A stretch of 64,000 nt of DNA from positions 2,196,501-2,260,500 of the forward strand of contig NZ_CP023747.1 of the NCBI RefSeq assembly GCF_008704995.1, in the 5' to 3' direction. This stretch comes from Streptomyces nodosus (GTDB lineage: Bacteria; Actinomycetota; Actinomycetes; Streptomycetales; Streptomycetaceae). The position numbers and the translations under genes were made by a program. The notes beneath the pieces are model-generated. The model made no database searches, was not told where the DNA came from, and saw only the letters and a list, made by a program, of their open reading frames with translations. Positions 30,155 through 38,623 of the stretch are shown here, one piece after another (position 1 is the stretch's first letter; the number at the start of each line of letters is the position of its first letter).

Positions 30155-31512
30155 TGACGCACGGGGGGACGGCGCGCGCCCCGGCGGAGGGCGGGGGCGG
30201 GCTGCGCACCACGCTCGCCGGGCTGACCACGCGCGGACGCTCGTTCCTGGCCGCCGGTGTCGCGGCCGCGATCTGCGCCTATGTCCTCGGCCAGAGCGAT
30301 CTGCTGCGGGTCGGTCTGCTGCTGGCGGCGCTGCCCCTGGTGTGCGCCACGGTGCTGCACCGCACCCGCTACCGGGTCGCGAGCAGCCGCAGGCTCTCCC
30401 CCGCGCATGTGCCCGCGGGCTCCGAGGCCCGGGTCCATCTGCGGATGGACAATGTCTCGCGGCTGCCCACCGGGCTGCTGATGCTCCAGGACCGGGTGCC
30501 GTATGTGCTCGGGCCGCGCCCGCGTTTCGTCCTGGACCGGATGGAGGCGGGCGGACGACGCGAGGTGTCCTACCGCGTCCGCTCCGATCTGCGCGGCCGC
30601 TACCCGCTGGGCCCGCTCCAGCTGCGTCTGACCGATCCGTTCGGCATGTGCGAACTGACCCGTTCCTTCTCCACCTACGACACCCTGACGGTCGTCCCGC
30701 GGGTGGAGCCGTTGCCCCCGGTGCGGCTCACGGGCGAGGCGAGGGGATACGGCGACGGGAGGGAACGCTCGCTGGCACTGGCCGGTGACGACGATGTGAT
30801 CCCGCGCGGCTACCGGCACGGCGACGATCTGCGCCGGGTGCACTGGCGCTCCACCGCGCGCCACGGCGAGCTGATGGTGCGCCGCGAGGAACAGCCGCAG
30901 CGGGCCCGGTGCACGGTACTGCTCGACGCCCGGGGCACCGCCTACCCGGGGTCGGGACCCGACTCGGCCTTCGAGTGGGCGGTGTCGGGCGCGGCGTCCA
31001 CGCTGGTGCACATGCTCGAACGCGGCTTCTCCGTAAGACTGTTGACCGATACGGGCAGTTCGGTTCCGGGAGCGGGCTCGGACGGGTTCGCCGGCGCCAG
31101 CCAGGAGACCGCGGACGCGGCGGGGCTGATGATGGACACGCTCGCGGTGATCGACCACTCGGACGGCACGCGCCTGTCCCCCGCCTATGACGTGCTGCGC
31201 GGCGGGCACGAGGGGCTGCTGGTGGCCTTCTTCGGCGATCTCGACGAGGAACAGGCCGCGGTGGCCGCGAAGATGAGCAGGCGCAGCGGGGGCGCGCTCG
31301 CCTTTGTGCTGGACCCGCGGGCCTGGGGAGGTGAACCGGCCGAGGGGCCGGAGTTGTCGGAGACGGGCGAGGAGCGGTTGCGGATGCTGCGTGAGGCGGG
31401 CTGGACCGCCCTGGCGGTGCCCCCGGGCGCCTCGTTGACGGAGCTGTGGCGGACCGCCGACCGGCAGCGCACCCGCCCGGGCGCCCTGAGCGGTGCGCAG
31501 GGGTGGTCATGA
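30151..31512 (+). CDS. DUF58 domain membrane protein
   Basis: Function unknown; DUF58 proteins accompany MoxR ATPases and have a von Willebrand A-like fold. The protein has 453 residues. Two hydrophobic helices near residues 29-65 anchor it in the membrane, followed by a beta-rich region and the DUF58 signature RGYRHGDDLRRVHWRSTARHG-type motif around residues 212-235, within which W-R-S is invariant in the family. The GTG at 30151 overlaps the moxR stop; the ATG at 30154 is an equal alternative. Confidence 0.88.
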   Translation: MMTHGGTARAPAEGGGGLRTTLAGLTTRGRSFLAAGVAAAICAYVLGQSDLLRVGLLLAALPLVCATVLHRTRYRVASSRRLSPAHVPAGSEARVHLRMDNVSRLPTGLLMLQDRVPYVLGPRPRFVLDRMEAGGRREVSYRVRSDLRGRYPLGPLQLRLTDPFGMCELTRSFSTYDTLTVVPRVEPLPPVRLTGEARGYGDGRERSLALAGDDDVIPRGYRHGDDLRRVHWRSTARHGELMVRREEQPQRARCTVLLDARGTAYPGSGPDSAFEWAVSGAASTLVHMLERGFSVRLLTDTGSSVPGAGSDGFAGASQETADAAGLMMDTLAVIDHSDGTRLSPAYDVLRGGHEGLLVAFFGDLDEEQAAVAAKMSRRSGGALAFVLDPRAWGGEPAEGPELSETGEERLRMLREAGWTALAVPPGASLTELWRTADRQRTRPGALSGAQGWS

Positions 31513-34016
31513 GCGGGCGGGCCCGGCTGGCGCTGTGCGCCGCGACGGCGACGCTGATGGCGGCGTGCGCCCTGATCCCGCTGGTGACCCCCGCGACCTG
31601 GATCCTCCAGGCGGCTTTCCTGGTGGCGGTGCAGTCCGGGGTGGGCGTACTGGCCCGGCGGATGCCGTCGGCTCGGGTGCTGGCCCTCGGATGTCAGGCG
31701 CTGGTCTCCCTGGTGCTGCTCACCGCGCTGTTCGTCCATGACGAGTCCATCGCCGGGTTCGTCCCGGGGCCCGACGCCTTCGCCCGCTTCGGGGAACTGC
31801 TGCAGTCGGGCGTGGACGACGTGGGGCACTATGCGGCCCCGGCGCCGCTGACACCGGGGATCCGGCTGATGGTCGTCGGCGGGGTGCTGGTGATCGGGCT
31901 GCTGGTGGACGCGCTGGCGGTGACGTTCCGCGCGGCGGCCCCGGCCGGGCTGCCGCTGCTCGCGCTGTACTCGGTGGCCGCGGGCCTCTCGGACGGCGGC
32001 GAGGACTGGCTGTGGTTCCTGGTCGCCGGGGCCGGCTATCTGATGCTGCTGCTGGCCGAGGGCCGCGACCGGCTCTCCCAGTGGGGCCGGGTCTTCGGCG
32101 GTGCCTCCCGCTCCCCGGGCGTGGAATCCGGCGGCGCCGTCGCCCCCGTCCGCGCCGGGCGGCGCATCGGTGTGGTCGCGCTGGGCCTCGCTCTGGCGGT
32201 GCCGGTCGCCCTGCCCTCGCTCCCGAACGGCCTGCTGGACTCCGAGGGCCGCGTCGGCGGCATCGGCGACGGCGGCACCATCCGGGCGGTGAACCCCCTG
32301 GTGTCGCTGCGCGACAGCCTCAATGTCAACGAGGACCGCCAGGTCATGGTGTACCGCACCGACACGGACAACACCCGGGACATGTATCTGCGGATCGTGG
32401 CCCTGGACGACTTCGACGGCACCACCTGGAAACCCGCCCAGCGTCATGTCACCAGCGTGCCCCGCACGTTCCCCACCCCGAGCGGCCTCGCGGGCGACGT
32501 GCGACGGGCCGAGATCGAGACGCGGATCTCGGCGGCGGACTGGTACGCCCAGAACTGGCTGCCGATGCCGTATCCGGCGACGGGCGTGAAGCTCAAGGGC
32601 AGCTGGCGGTACGAGCCGGTGGGCCGGACGCTGGTGGGCGACCGCGGGCAGAACACCCGTGGTCTGCAGTACGACGTCAAGAGCCTGATCGTGCAGCCGA
32701 CCGCGGAGCAGCTGGCCACGGCTCCGGAGCCGCCGCCGACGCTGAAGCGCGAGTTCACCAAGGTGCCGTCGTCCCTGCCGGAGGACGTGGCCCGGACGGC
32801 CCGCAAGGTGACGAAGGGTGCCTCCAACCGCTACGAGCAGGCCGTCAGGCTCCAGGACTACTTCGCCTTCGACGGCGGCTTCACCTACAGCACCCAGGTG
32901 AAGGTCGGCAAGGGACCGAGCGCGATCAGCCGGTTCCTGGAGAACAAGGAGGGCTTCTGCGTCCACTTCTCCTTCGCGATGGCCGCCATGGCGCGAACCC
33001 TCGGCATACCGGCCCGGGTCGCGGTGGGCTTCACCCCGGGTTCGCCGCAGGCGGACGGTTCGATGGCGGTGGGCCTGCGGGACGCGCACGCCTGGCCCGA
33101 GCTGTACTTCGAGGGTGTGGGCTGGACCCGTTTCGAGCCGACCCCGAACCGCGGCACGACCCCGGCGTACGCCCGGTCGGACACGCCGAGCACGGAGAAC
33201 CCGGCCGCCACGGAACCGTCGGGGTCCTCCTCCACGGCACCGTCCGCGGCCCCGTCGGTGGGTGAGAGCTGCTCGGCCGTCGCGCGCAAGCTGGAGGCGT
33301 GTCCGAGCCAGTCCTCGAACTCCCTGACGGTCTCCGGGGGCGGCGGTCCGCCCTGGTACCAGACCCTGGGGTGGACCCTGCTGGGGCTGGTGCTGGTCGC
33401 GGTGCCCCTGGTGCCGATGCTGTGGCGGCTGCGGAGCCGGGCGAGACGGCTGTCCTCCGCCCGGCACGCGCCGTCCGCCTCGCCGCAGCCGTGGGTACGC
33501 CGCCGGGAGCGTGGGGACGGCGGGCGGTCCGCCGGGATCGAGATGGCGGTCCTGCCGGGCGAGGCTCCCCCGGCCGCGGTGACCGAGGCGGCCGTGGACC
33601 ACACCCTGGCCGTGTGGCACGAGCTCACGGACACGGCGTGGGACTACGGCATCGCACCCGATGACGCGCTGACCCCGCGGAAGGCCGCCGCGCGGATCGC
33701 GCGGCTCGGCCGGCTGGACGCACCGGCCACCGCGGCGGTGCACCGGGTCGCCGACGCGGTGGAACAGGTGCTGTTCGCCCCGCAGCCGCGCGCCCAGGAC
33801 CGGCTGGCCGACGATGTCCGCACGGTGCGGGCGGCGCTGCGGTCCACGGCGGACCGCCGGACCCGGGTGCGCGCGGTCCTGGCACCGCGGTCGGCGCTGC
33901 GCGCGGTCTGGGCCGCCGGAGAGCGCTGGGCGGCCTTCACGGCTCGCTGGTCGGAACGCCGGGCCGCCCTGGTACGGCGCCTGGTACCACGACCGTCGGA
34001 CCAGCGAGGCGGCTGA
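31509..34016 (+). CDS. Transglutaminase-like membrane protein (TgpA type)
   Basis: Large membrane protein of 835 residues. About six N-terminal transmembrane helices (DUF3488-like) precede an extracytoplasmic transglutaminase core, a further helix near residue 620, and a cytoplasmic DUF4129-like tail (VDHTLAVWHELTDTAWDYG). The catalytic triad is readable: Cys484 in EGFCVHFS, His527 in DAHAWPE, and Glu543 in FEPTPN, where many relatives have Asp. The ATG at 31509 overlaps the DUF58 stop (ATGA). TgpA of Pseudomonas is essential; the physiological substrate is unknown. The linker at about 560-600 is Ser/Thr/Pro-rich. Confidence 0.9.
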   Translation: MSGRARLALCAATATLMAACALIPLVTPATWILQAAFLVAVQSGVGVLARRMPSARVLALGCQALVSLVLLTALFVHDESIAGFVPGPDAFARFGELLQSGVDDVGHYAAPAPLTPGIRLMVVGGVLVIGLLVDALAVTFRAAAPAGLPLLALYSVAAGLSDGGEDWLWFLVAGAGYLMLLLAEGRDRLSQWGRVFGGASRSPGVESGGAVAPVRAGRRIGVVALGLALAVPVALPSLPNGLLDSEGRVGGIGDGGTIRAVNPLVSLRDSLNVNEDRQVMVYRTDTDNTRDMYLRIVALDDFDGTTWKPAQRHVTSVPRTFPTPSGLAGDVRRAEIETRISAADWYAQNWLPMPYPATGVKLKGSWRYEPVGRTLVGDRGQNTRGLQYDVKSLIVQPTAEQLATAPEPPPTLKREFTKVPSSLPEDVARTARKVTKGASNRYEQAVRLQDYFAFDGGFTYSTQVKVGKGPSAISRFLENKEGFCVHFSFAMAAMARTLGIPARVAVGFTPGSPQADGSMAVGLRDAHAWPELYFEGVGWTRFEPTPNRGTTPAYARSDTPSTENPAATEPSGSSSTAPSAAPSVGESCSAVARKLEACPSQSSNSLTVSGGGGPPWYQTLGWTLLGLVLVAVPLVPMLWRLRSRARRLSSARHAPSASPQPWVRRRERGDGGRSAGIEMAVLPGEAPPAAVTEAAVDHTLAVWHELTDTAWDYGIAPDDALTPRKAAARIARLGRLDAPATAAVHRVADAVEQVLFAPQPRAQDRLADDVRTVRAALRSTADRRTRVRAVLAPRSALRAVWAAGERWAAFTARWSERRAALVRRLVPRPSDQRGG

Positions 34017-34040
34017 CGTCCGGCCCAGGCTGACGTCCGT

Positions 34041-34072
34041 CCCCGTCGGCCCCGCTTCCGGGGCCGACGGGG
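34041..34072 (+). terminator. Terminator of the moxR operon
   Basis: Perfect 13-bp stem CCCCGTCGGCCCC / GGGGCCGACGGGG with a six-base loop, 25 bases after the transglutaminase stop. Confidence 0.8.
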
Positions 34073-34178
34073 CCCTCTCCCGTGCGTCCCCGACCACCGG
34101 GGCCGCCGAGGGGACGGCAGACCCGCGGTGCGTCCCGAGAACGGCGCGAAGCCGACCCTCAGTGCCCCGGGGAAACGA

Positions 34179-34203
34179 GGGCACGGGGGCACGGGGCACG
34201 GGG
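34179..34203 (+). other. G-quadruplex-type motif
   Basis: Four G tracts of three to five bases (34179-34181, 34185-34189, 34193-34196, 34200-34203), each separated by CAC. This matches the simple G3+N1-7 quadruplex rule on the plus strand, in the convergent spacer. Confidence 0.5.
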
Positions 34204-34211
34204 CACGACAA

Positions 34212-34241
34212 AGGGGCGACCACCTCACGGTGATCGCCCCT
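34212..34241. terminator. Bidirectional hairpin between convergent genes
   Basis: AGGGGCGA-C-CACC pairs with GGTG-A-TCGCCCCT around a TCAC loop (one mismatch). It lies 38 bases past the DUF3040 stop on the minus strand and serves the transglutaminase side as a second stop. Confidence 0.65.
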
Positions 34242-34279
34242 GTACGTTGCGTTCGGGCGCGGGAACCCGGGTGGAGCCC

Positions 34280-34675
34280 CTAGTGGCCCTGTTCGTCCCG
34301 GCGCCGCTGCCAGCGCTCTTCGATGCGGTCCATCATCGACCGCCGCTGCCGGACCTGTCGACGAGGTCCCGGCTGGGCGCCGGGCGCCGGCTGCTCACCC
34401 GGCTTGGGAGCCTTGCGCCATCCCGTCACGACGAGGACCGCACACCCCAGCATGACGAGGAATCCCACCACGCTGATCCAGATCTGCTTGGCGACCATTC
34501 CGGCCATGAGCAGCGCAATACCCACCAGGAAGCCCACGGCTGCCTGGTACACCCGCCGTCGGGTGTAGGTACGCAGCCCGCTTCCCTCAAGCGCTGTCGC
34601 GAACTTGGGATCTTCGGCGTACAGCGCTCGCTCCATCTGCTCGAGCATGCGCTGCTCGTGCTCCGAGAGCGGCAC
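34280..34675 (-). CDS. DUF3040 domain membrane protein
   Basis: Small actinobacterial protein of unknown function, 131 residues. The N-terminal MPLSEHEQRMLEQMERALYAEDPKFA is the DUF3040 signature. Two transmembrane helices follow (about 43-61 and 64-84), then a basic Arg/Gln-rich tail. GTG 34675 is chosen for the strong GAGGAGGA just upstream. In actinobacteria this family often lies near dcw genes; here it is convergent with the transglutaminase. Confidence 0.87.
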   Translation of the reverse strand: MPLSEHEQRMLEQMERALYAEDPKFATALEGSGLRTYTRRRVYQAAVGFLVGIALLMAGMVAKQIWISVVGFLVMLGCAVLVVTGWRKAPKPGEQPAPGAQPGPRRQVRQRRSMMDRIEERWQRRRDEQGH

Positions 34676-34959
34676 GGAGTCCTCCTCATCGTGCAGTCGC
34701 CGGGGCGACCGGGGGTCCCCTTCAGGATAGGCAGGGAATCGCCCCCTTGAAACCCGCCCCTCTACGCCAATTGGCCAACCGGAACCCGCCATGGCCGTCC
34801 GGGCTCACTGAGGCTTCCATTCCCCGGTGGCCGACCCGTCATGCCGGATGGTCTCCCTCGATCATACGGCGCCACGCGGCCGATCGGGGGACCTGTGGCG
34901 TACTCCATCCGCCGCCAAGCCCCTGATCAGCAGGGGCGTCCCGGGACCCTGCGGGCCGC

Positions 34960-35730
34960 TCACGCCCCGGCCGCGTCCCGGGGCTCGCCGAGCACATGGA
35001 GCTGGGTGGCCACGGAGTGGAAGGCGGGGGCCTCGGCCGCCGCGGCCTCCAGCCTGAGCAGCGCCTCCAGCGCGCCCGGTTCGGTGTCCACCAGGACCCC
35101 GGGCACCAGGTCCGAGAAGACCCGGACGCCGTGCACGGCCGCGACACGCAGACCCGCGTCCTCGACGAGCCCGGTGAGCTGCTCGGCGCTGAAGCGGTGC
35201 GGCACGGGGTCGCTCTGTCCCCAGCGGCCGTTCGGGTCCTGGAGCGCGTGCTTGGCCTCCTTGAAGTGCCCGGCGAGTGCCCGCGCGAGCACGGCGCCAC
35301 CGAGCCCCGCGGCGAGCAGGCTGAGAACGCCGTCGGGGCGCAGCGCGGCGACCACGTTGCGGACGCCTTCGGCGGGCTCGTCCACATACTCCAGGACGCC
35401 GTGGCACAACACCGCGTCGTAGCCGCCGCGCTCGACCACGTCGAAGAGTCCATGGGCGTCGCCCTGGACGCCCTGGACCCGGTCGGCGACCCCGGCCTCG
35501 CCGGCCCGGCGCTCCAGGGCGAACAGGGCGTTGGGGCTGGGGTCGACGACGGTGACACGGTGACCGAGGCGGGCGACGGGCACGGCGAAGTTGCCGCTGC
35601 CGCCACCGGTGTCGAGGACGTCCAGCACGTCCCGCCCCGTGGCCTTGACGCGGCGGTCGAGGGCGTCCTTGAGAACCTCCCAGACCACGGCGGTACGGAG
35701 AGAGGCGCGGGGGCGCATCGGGTCCGACAC
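34960..35730 (-). CDS. Class I SAM-dependent methyltransferase
   Basis: Cytoplasmic methyltransferase of 256 residues. The SAM-binding motif I VLDTGGGSGNFAVPVA is at about 36-51, an acidic loop end VTVVDPSPNALFAL follows, and motif GGYDAVLCHGVLEYV appears near 101-115. It is closest in style to CmoA/UbiE-type small-molecule or tRNA methyltransferases; the substrate is unknown. GTG 35730 has GAGGAG about ten bases upstream. The spacer downstream of it, up to DUF3040 (284 bases), shows no gene. Confidence 0.85.
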   Translation of the reverse strand: MSDPMRPRASLRTAVVWEVLKDALDRRVKATGRDVLDVLDTGGGSGNFAVPVARLGHRVTVVDPSPNALFALERRAGEAGVADRVQGVQGDAHGLFDVVERGGYDAVLCHGVLEYVDEPAEGVRNVVAALRPDGVLSLLAAGLGGAVLARALAGHFKEAKHALQDPNGRWGQSDPVPHRFSAEQLTGLVEDAGLRVAAVHGVRVFSDLVPGVLVDTEPGALEALLRLEAAAAEAPAFHSVATQLHVLGEPRDAAGA

Positions 35731-35783
35731 GGCAGTTGACTCCTCGGCGCGGCACCACCCGGTGCGGGCGGAGCGATCGGACG

Positions 35784-35813
35784 GCCTTTCGCCCCGGTAC
35801 CAGGGCGAAAGGC
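35784..35813 (-). terminator. Terminator downstream of the HEPN gene
   Basis: GCCTTTCGCCC pairs with GGGCGAAAGGC (11 bp, eight-base loop), about 140 bases past the HEPN stop and ahead of the methyltransferase start. Confidence 0.65.
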
Positions 35814-35955
35814 TTCAGACCTCTCCACCCTATTGCCTGCGCACCATGCCCGGCGGCCCCGTCCACCCGCCGAACAGCGCGCCGCCCCGGCGAGCGGTCG
35901 AGGCCTTCTCCCCCCGGACTCGCCCGCCGGGACCCGGCCGGTCCGTGCGCGGGGT

Positions 35956-36501
35956 TCAGCCCGTGTCCGGCAGCTCCCTGCTCCCCTTCCGCCGCGGGGG
36001 CGGCAGCGACGGCTGGAGCACCAGCATCCGCTCCACCAGCCTCAGGAACATCCCCACATCGCGGATCAGGTCGTCGGCGTCACGGGGACCGGCCGCCCCC
36101 GGTATGCCGGCCTCGGCGCGGGCCCTGCGGGCGGCACCGGAGGCGAACAGGGCACTCCACTCGGCGAGTTCGGGCGCCATCTCCGGAAGCACCTCCCAGG
36201 CGCTCCGGATCCTGGCGCGGCGTCGCGCCGTGGGCTCCGGGCGCCCGCGCGCCGCGAGCACGGCGGCGGCGGTGCGCAGGGCCGCCAGATGGGCCGTGGC
36301 ATAGCGCTCGTTGGGCGTCCCGAGGGTGGACGCCTCGTCCAGTCCGGCGCGGGCCTGGGCGAGCAGGCCGAGCGCGGCGGGCGGGGCCGTGGTCCGGCGA
36401 GGCACGGGGTGCACATCGCTCGCCGGTCCGGTCGATGAGGGGTAGGGGGCTGGTCCGGTGACGCGTCGCCGACGTGCGGCGGCTGTGGGGTGGCCGGCCA
36501 T
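35956..36501 (-). CDS. SAV_6107 family HEPN domain protein
   Basis: The protein has 181 residues from ATG 36501, with AGGAGG seven bases upstream. An Arg/Pro-rich N-terminus of about 40 residues precedes an all-helical domain. The HEPN-type motif R-x4-H is present as Arg66-YATA-His71, followed by LAALRTAAAVLAARGRP. Many HEPN proteins are RNases or RNA-binding toxins, but this actinobacterial subfamily is not characterised. No nucleotidyltransferase antitoxin is adjacent. The same frame stays open for another 145 codons to an ATG at 36936 that also has a GAGGAG; that longer form looks like low-quality Gly/Arg sequence and is not preferred. Confidence 0.75.
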   Translation of the reverse strand: MAGHPTAAARRRRVTGPAPYPSSTGPASDVHPVPRRTTAPPAALGLLAQARAGLDEASTLGTPNERYATAHLAALRTAAAVLAARGRPEPTARRRARIRSAWEVLPEMAPELAEWSALFASGAARRARAEAGIPGAAGPRDADDLIRDVGMFLRLVERMLVLQPSLPPPRRKGSRELPDTG

Positions 36502-37062
36502 GACGAACCTCCTGTCGTCCGGGTGACGGCACTGGGGCCGTATGCGCCCATCGTGGGACATGCCACTGACAATCCGGTCCGACCTGGTCTTTCGCCTCGG
36601 CCGTACGGCGGTCGCGCCGTCCGTCACGGTCCTGGTGGCGGACGGAGGAAGCGCCGGTCCGCGGTCGGCCGCGTCTCCGCGGGCCGCCCGAACCGGCGCT
36701 TCGCCGTGTTCCCCCGTTCCGTACCCCCGTACCCCCGTGTTTCCCCCGCAGGCCCCTCGTCCGGTCCTTCCCCCGGGCCCACGTGCCTCGCTTCCGCCGG
36801 TCCCGCCGACGGAAGGAGCGGCCAGGGGAGGGCACCCGCTCCGCCGCCCCGTGCCGGCGGTGCCGGTGCCGCACCCCTTCCCGTGTCCCCACTCTCTCGT
36901 CCACGCAGGTCGGGCCCCATCCGCGCAGCTACTCATCTCCTCCTCTAGGTACGGATACTCAGGTCTGCGCACCCGCCCCCACGACGCCCCGCCGCCCCTC
37001 GGGAACGTGCTGGTCACAGGCCCGCCGCCGGGCTGTCGGCGGCGGCCGATAAAGTCACCGGC
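36502..37062. other. 561-base divergent spacer
   Basis: Between the HEPN gene and the desaturase I see no convincing gene. It contains a C-rich stretch with repeated GTACCCCC units (about 36,720-36,745), a GAGGAGGAG-ATG on the minus strand at 36936 in frame with the HEPN gene, and the -10 of the desaturase at the right end. Confidence 0.5.
37050..37055 (+). promoter_or_regulatory. -10 element for leaderless desaturase mRNA
   Basis: TAAAGT, seven bases, then ATG at 37063 with no ribosome site. The overlapping octamer GCCGATAA (37045-37052) also equals the -10 of WhiG promoters, but no matching -35 TAAA is found 14-16 bases upstream. Confidence 0.55.
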
Positions 37063-38571
37063 ATGGCACGGATCGCGGTGATCGGCGCCGGGACGGGCGC
37101 GATGGCGGCCGCCGCCCGGCTGGCCGTCGCGGGCCACCGGGTGGTGGTGTACGAACGGACGGAGACATATGGCGGCGCGGTGCGCCGTTTCACCCGGGAC
37201 GGATTCTCCTTCGACACGGGACCGGGCCTGCTGCCGCTGCCCGCGGTGTACCGCGACCTGTTCGTCAAGACCGGCAAGGAGCCGCTGGAGGCCTGTGTCG
37301 ATCTGGTCCAGGTGGACCCGTCGGCTCGGCATCTCTTCGCGGACGGCACCGAGGCCCCGCTGCCGAACGCGTCACGTGCCGGTGTCGTCTCCGCGCTGGA
37401 CGCGGCGCTCGGCGCGGGCGCGGGCGGGCGCTGGGGGGACTTCCTGGTGCGGGCCCGGGAGACCTGGGACCGCGCCCGCCGACCGCTGCTGGAGGAGCCG
37501 CTGTGGCCCGACTGGCCCGTGCTCGGGGAGCGCGAGCCCTATCCGGCGGTGCCGCACAAGCGGCTGCTGCGCACGCGGCGGGCCGGCACGCTCGCCGAGA
37601 TCGGCGCCTGGGAGCTGCGGGATCCGCGTCTGGCGGCGCTGCTGGAGAGCGATGCCCTGGCACACGGCCTGGACCCGCGGACCACTCCGGCGAGCGCGGC
37701 CGTGCTGCCGTATCTGGAGCATGCCTTCGGCACCTGGTACGTGCGCGGCGGGATGCGGGAGCTGGCGCGGGCCCTCTATGAGCGGTGCCTGGCCCGGAGG
37801 GTGGAGTTCGTCTTCGGCGCCGAGGTCACCGGGATCGTCGAGAAGGACGGCCGGGCGGCCGGGGTGGAGCTGTCCGGGGGCGACGGCGAGGGCACGGTGA
37901 TGGCGGCGGACCATGTGGTGGCCGGGGTCGCGCCCGCCGTCCTGGACCGTCTGGTCCCGGGCGCGGCGGCCGTGCGGGCGGCGGGCGAGGTCGCACCGCA
38001 GGGCGCGATGCCCAGCCGGCTGACGGTGCTGCTGGCGCTGCGCGGCGGCCGGCCGGAGGGCACCGCGCACCGGACGGTGGTCCATACGACCGACCGCGAG
38101 GGCGAGCTGGACCGGCTCTTCGGCCCGGCCCCCGGGATCCCCTCCGTCCCCACGGTGACCGTGCTGCGCCCCGACGACCCCGCGCTGGTGCCCGACTCCG
38201 GACACGAGGCCGTGACGCTGACGGTCACGGTGCCCTCGGGACAGGCCGTGTCCGCGTCCGGTGTGGACCGGATCCTCGATGCCGCGGAGCGTGCGGTGCC
38301 GGGCCTCGGGGAGCGTGTGCTGTGGCGCGAGGCGCGCACCCCGGCCGATGTCGCCGAGGAGACCGGTGCGGTCGGCGGTGCGGTCCCGGCTCCGGCCCTG
38401 GCCGCGGCCGGCGGCCGTCTGCTGCACCCGTCCAACAGCACCCGGATACCGGGACTGTTCACGGTCGGCGGCTGGTCCCACCCCGGTGGCGGTCTCCCCC
38501 ATGCCGGCATGTCGGGCGCCCTGGTGGCCGGGCTGATCGTGGAGGGACCGGACTTCCGGGGCTCGCAGTGA
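37063..38571 (+). CDS. Phytoene desaturase-like FAD flavoprotein
   Basis: CrtI/amine-oxidase superfamily protein of 502 residues. The N-terminal dinucleotide loop VIGAGTGAMAAAARLA (6-21) ends in the acidic VVVYERTE, and the family C-terminal motif TVGGWSHPGGGLPHAGMSG around residues 464-482 contacts FAD. CrtI-type enzymes desaturate or isomerise carotenoids, but no crtB, crtE or other carotenoid gene is in the window, so it may act on a different polyene or prenyl lipid. The message is probably leaderless. It is convergent with the next gene. Confidence 0.85.
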   Translation: MARIAVIGAGTGAMAAAARLAVAGHRVVVYERTETYGGAVRRFTRDGFSFDTGPGLLPLPAVYRDLFVKTGKEPLEACVDLVQVDPSARHLFADGTEAPLPNASRAGVVSALDAALGAGAGGRWGDFLVRARETWDRARRPLLEEPLWPDWPVLGEREPYPAVPHKRLLRTRRAGTLAEIGAWELRDPRLAALLESDALAHGLDPRTTPASAAVLPYLEHAFGTWYVRGGMRELARALYERCLARRVEFVFGAEVTGIVEKDGRAAGVELSGGDGEGTVMAADHVVAGVAPAVLDRLVPGAAAVRAAGEVAPQGAMPSRLTVLLALRGGRPEGTAHRTVVHTTDREGELDRLFGPAPGIPSVPTVTVLRPDDPALVPDSGHEAVTLTVTVPSGQAVSASGVDRILDAAERAVPGLGERVLWREARTPADVAEETGAVGGAVPAPALAAAGGRLLHPSNSTRIPGLFTVGGWSHPGGGLPHAGMSGALVAGLIVEGPDFRGSQ

Positions 38572-38623
38572 CTCCGGGGCTCACCGGGACGCGCCGAGAC
38601 TTCCCCCGTGAGCTTCCGGCCGT

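Noticed and set aside
34160..34206. Possible CRISPR-like short repeat (GGGGCAC units)
   Set aside because: Units are seven to eight bases with no spacers; a simple G-rich tract.
31185..34223. 1,012-codon minus-strand frame
   Set aside because: Antisense of the transglutaminase gene, which has catalytic residues and coupled starts.
36502..37062. Small gene in the desaturase upstream spacer
   Set aside because: Candidate frames on both strands are low-quality Gly/Arg/Pro sequence; only the minus-strand ATG at 36936 has a ribosome-site-like run, and it merges into the HEPN frame.
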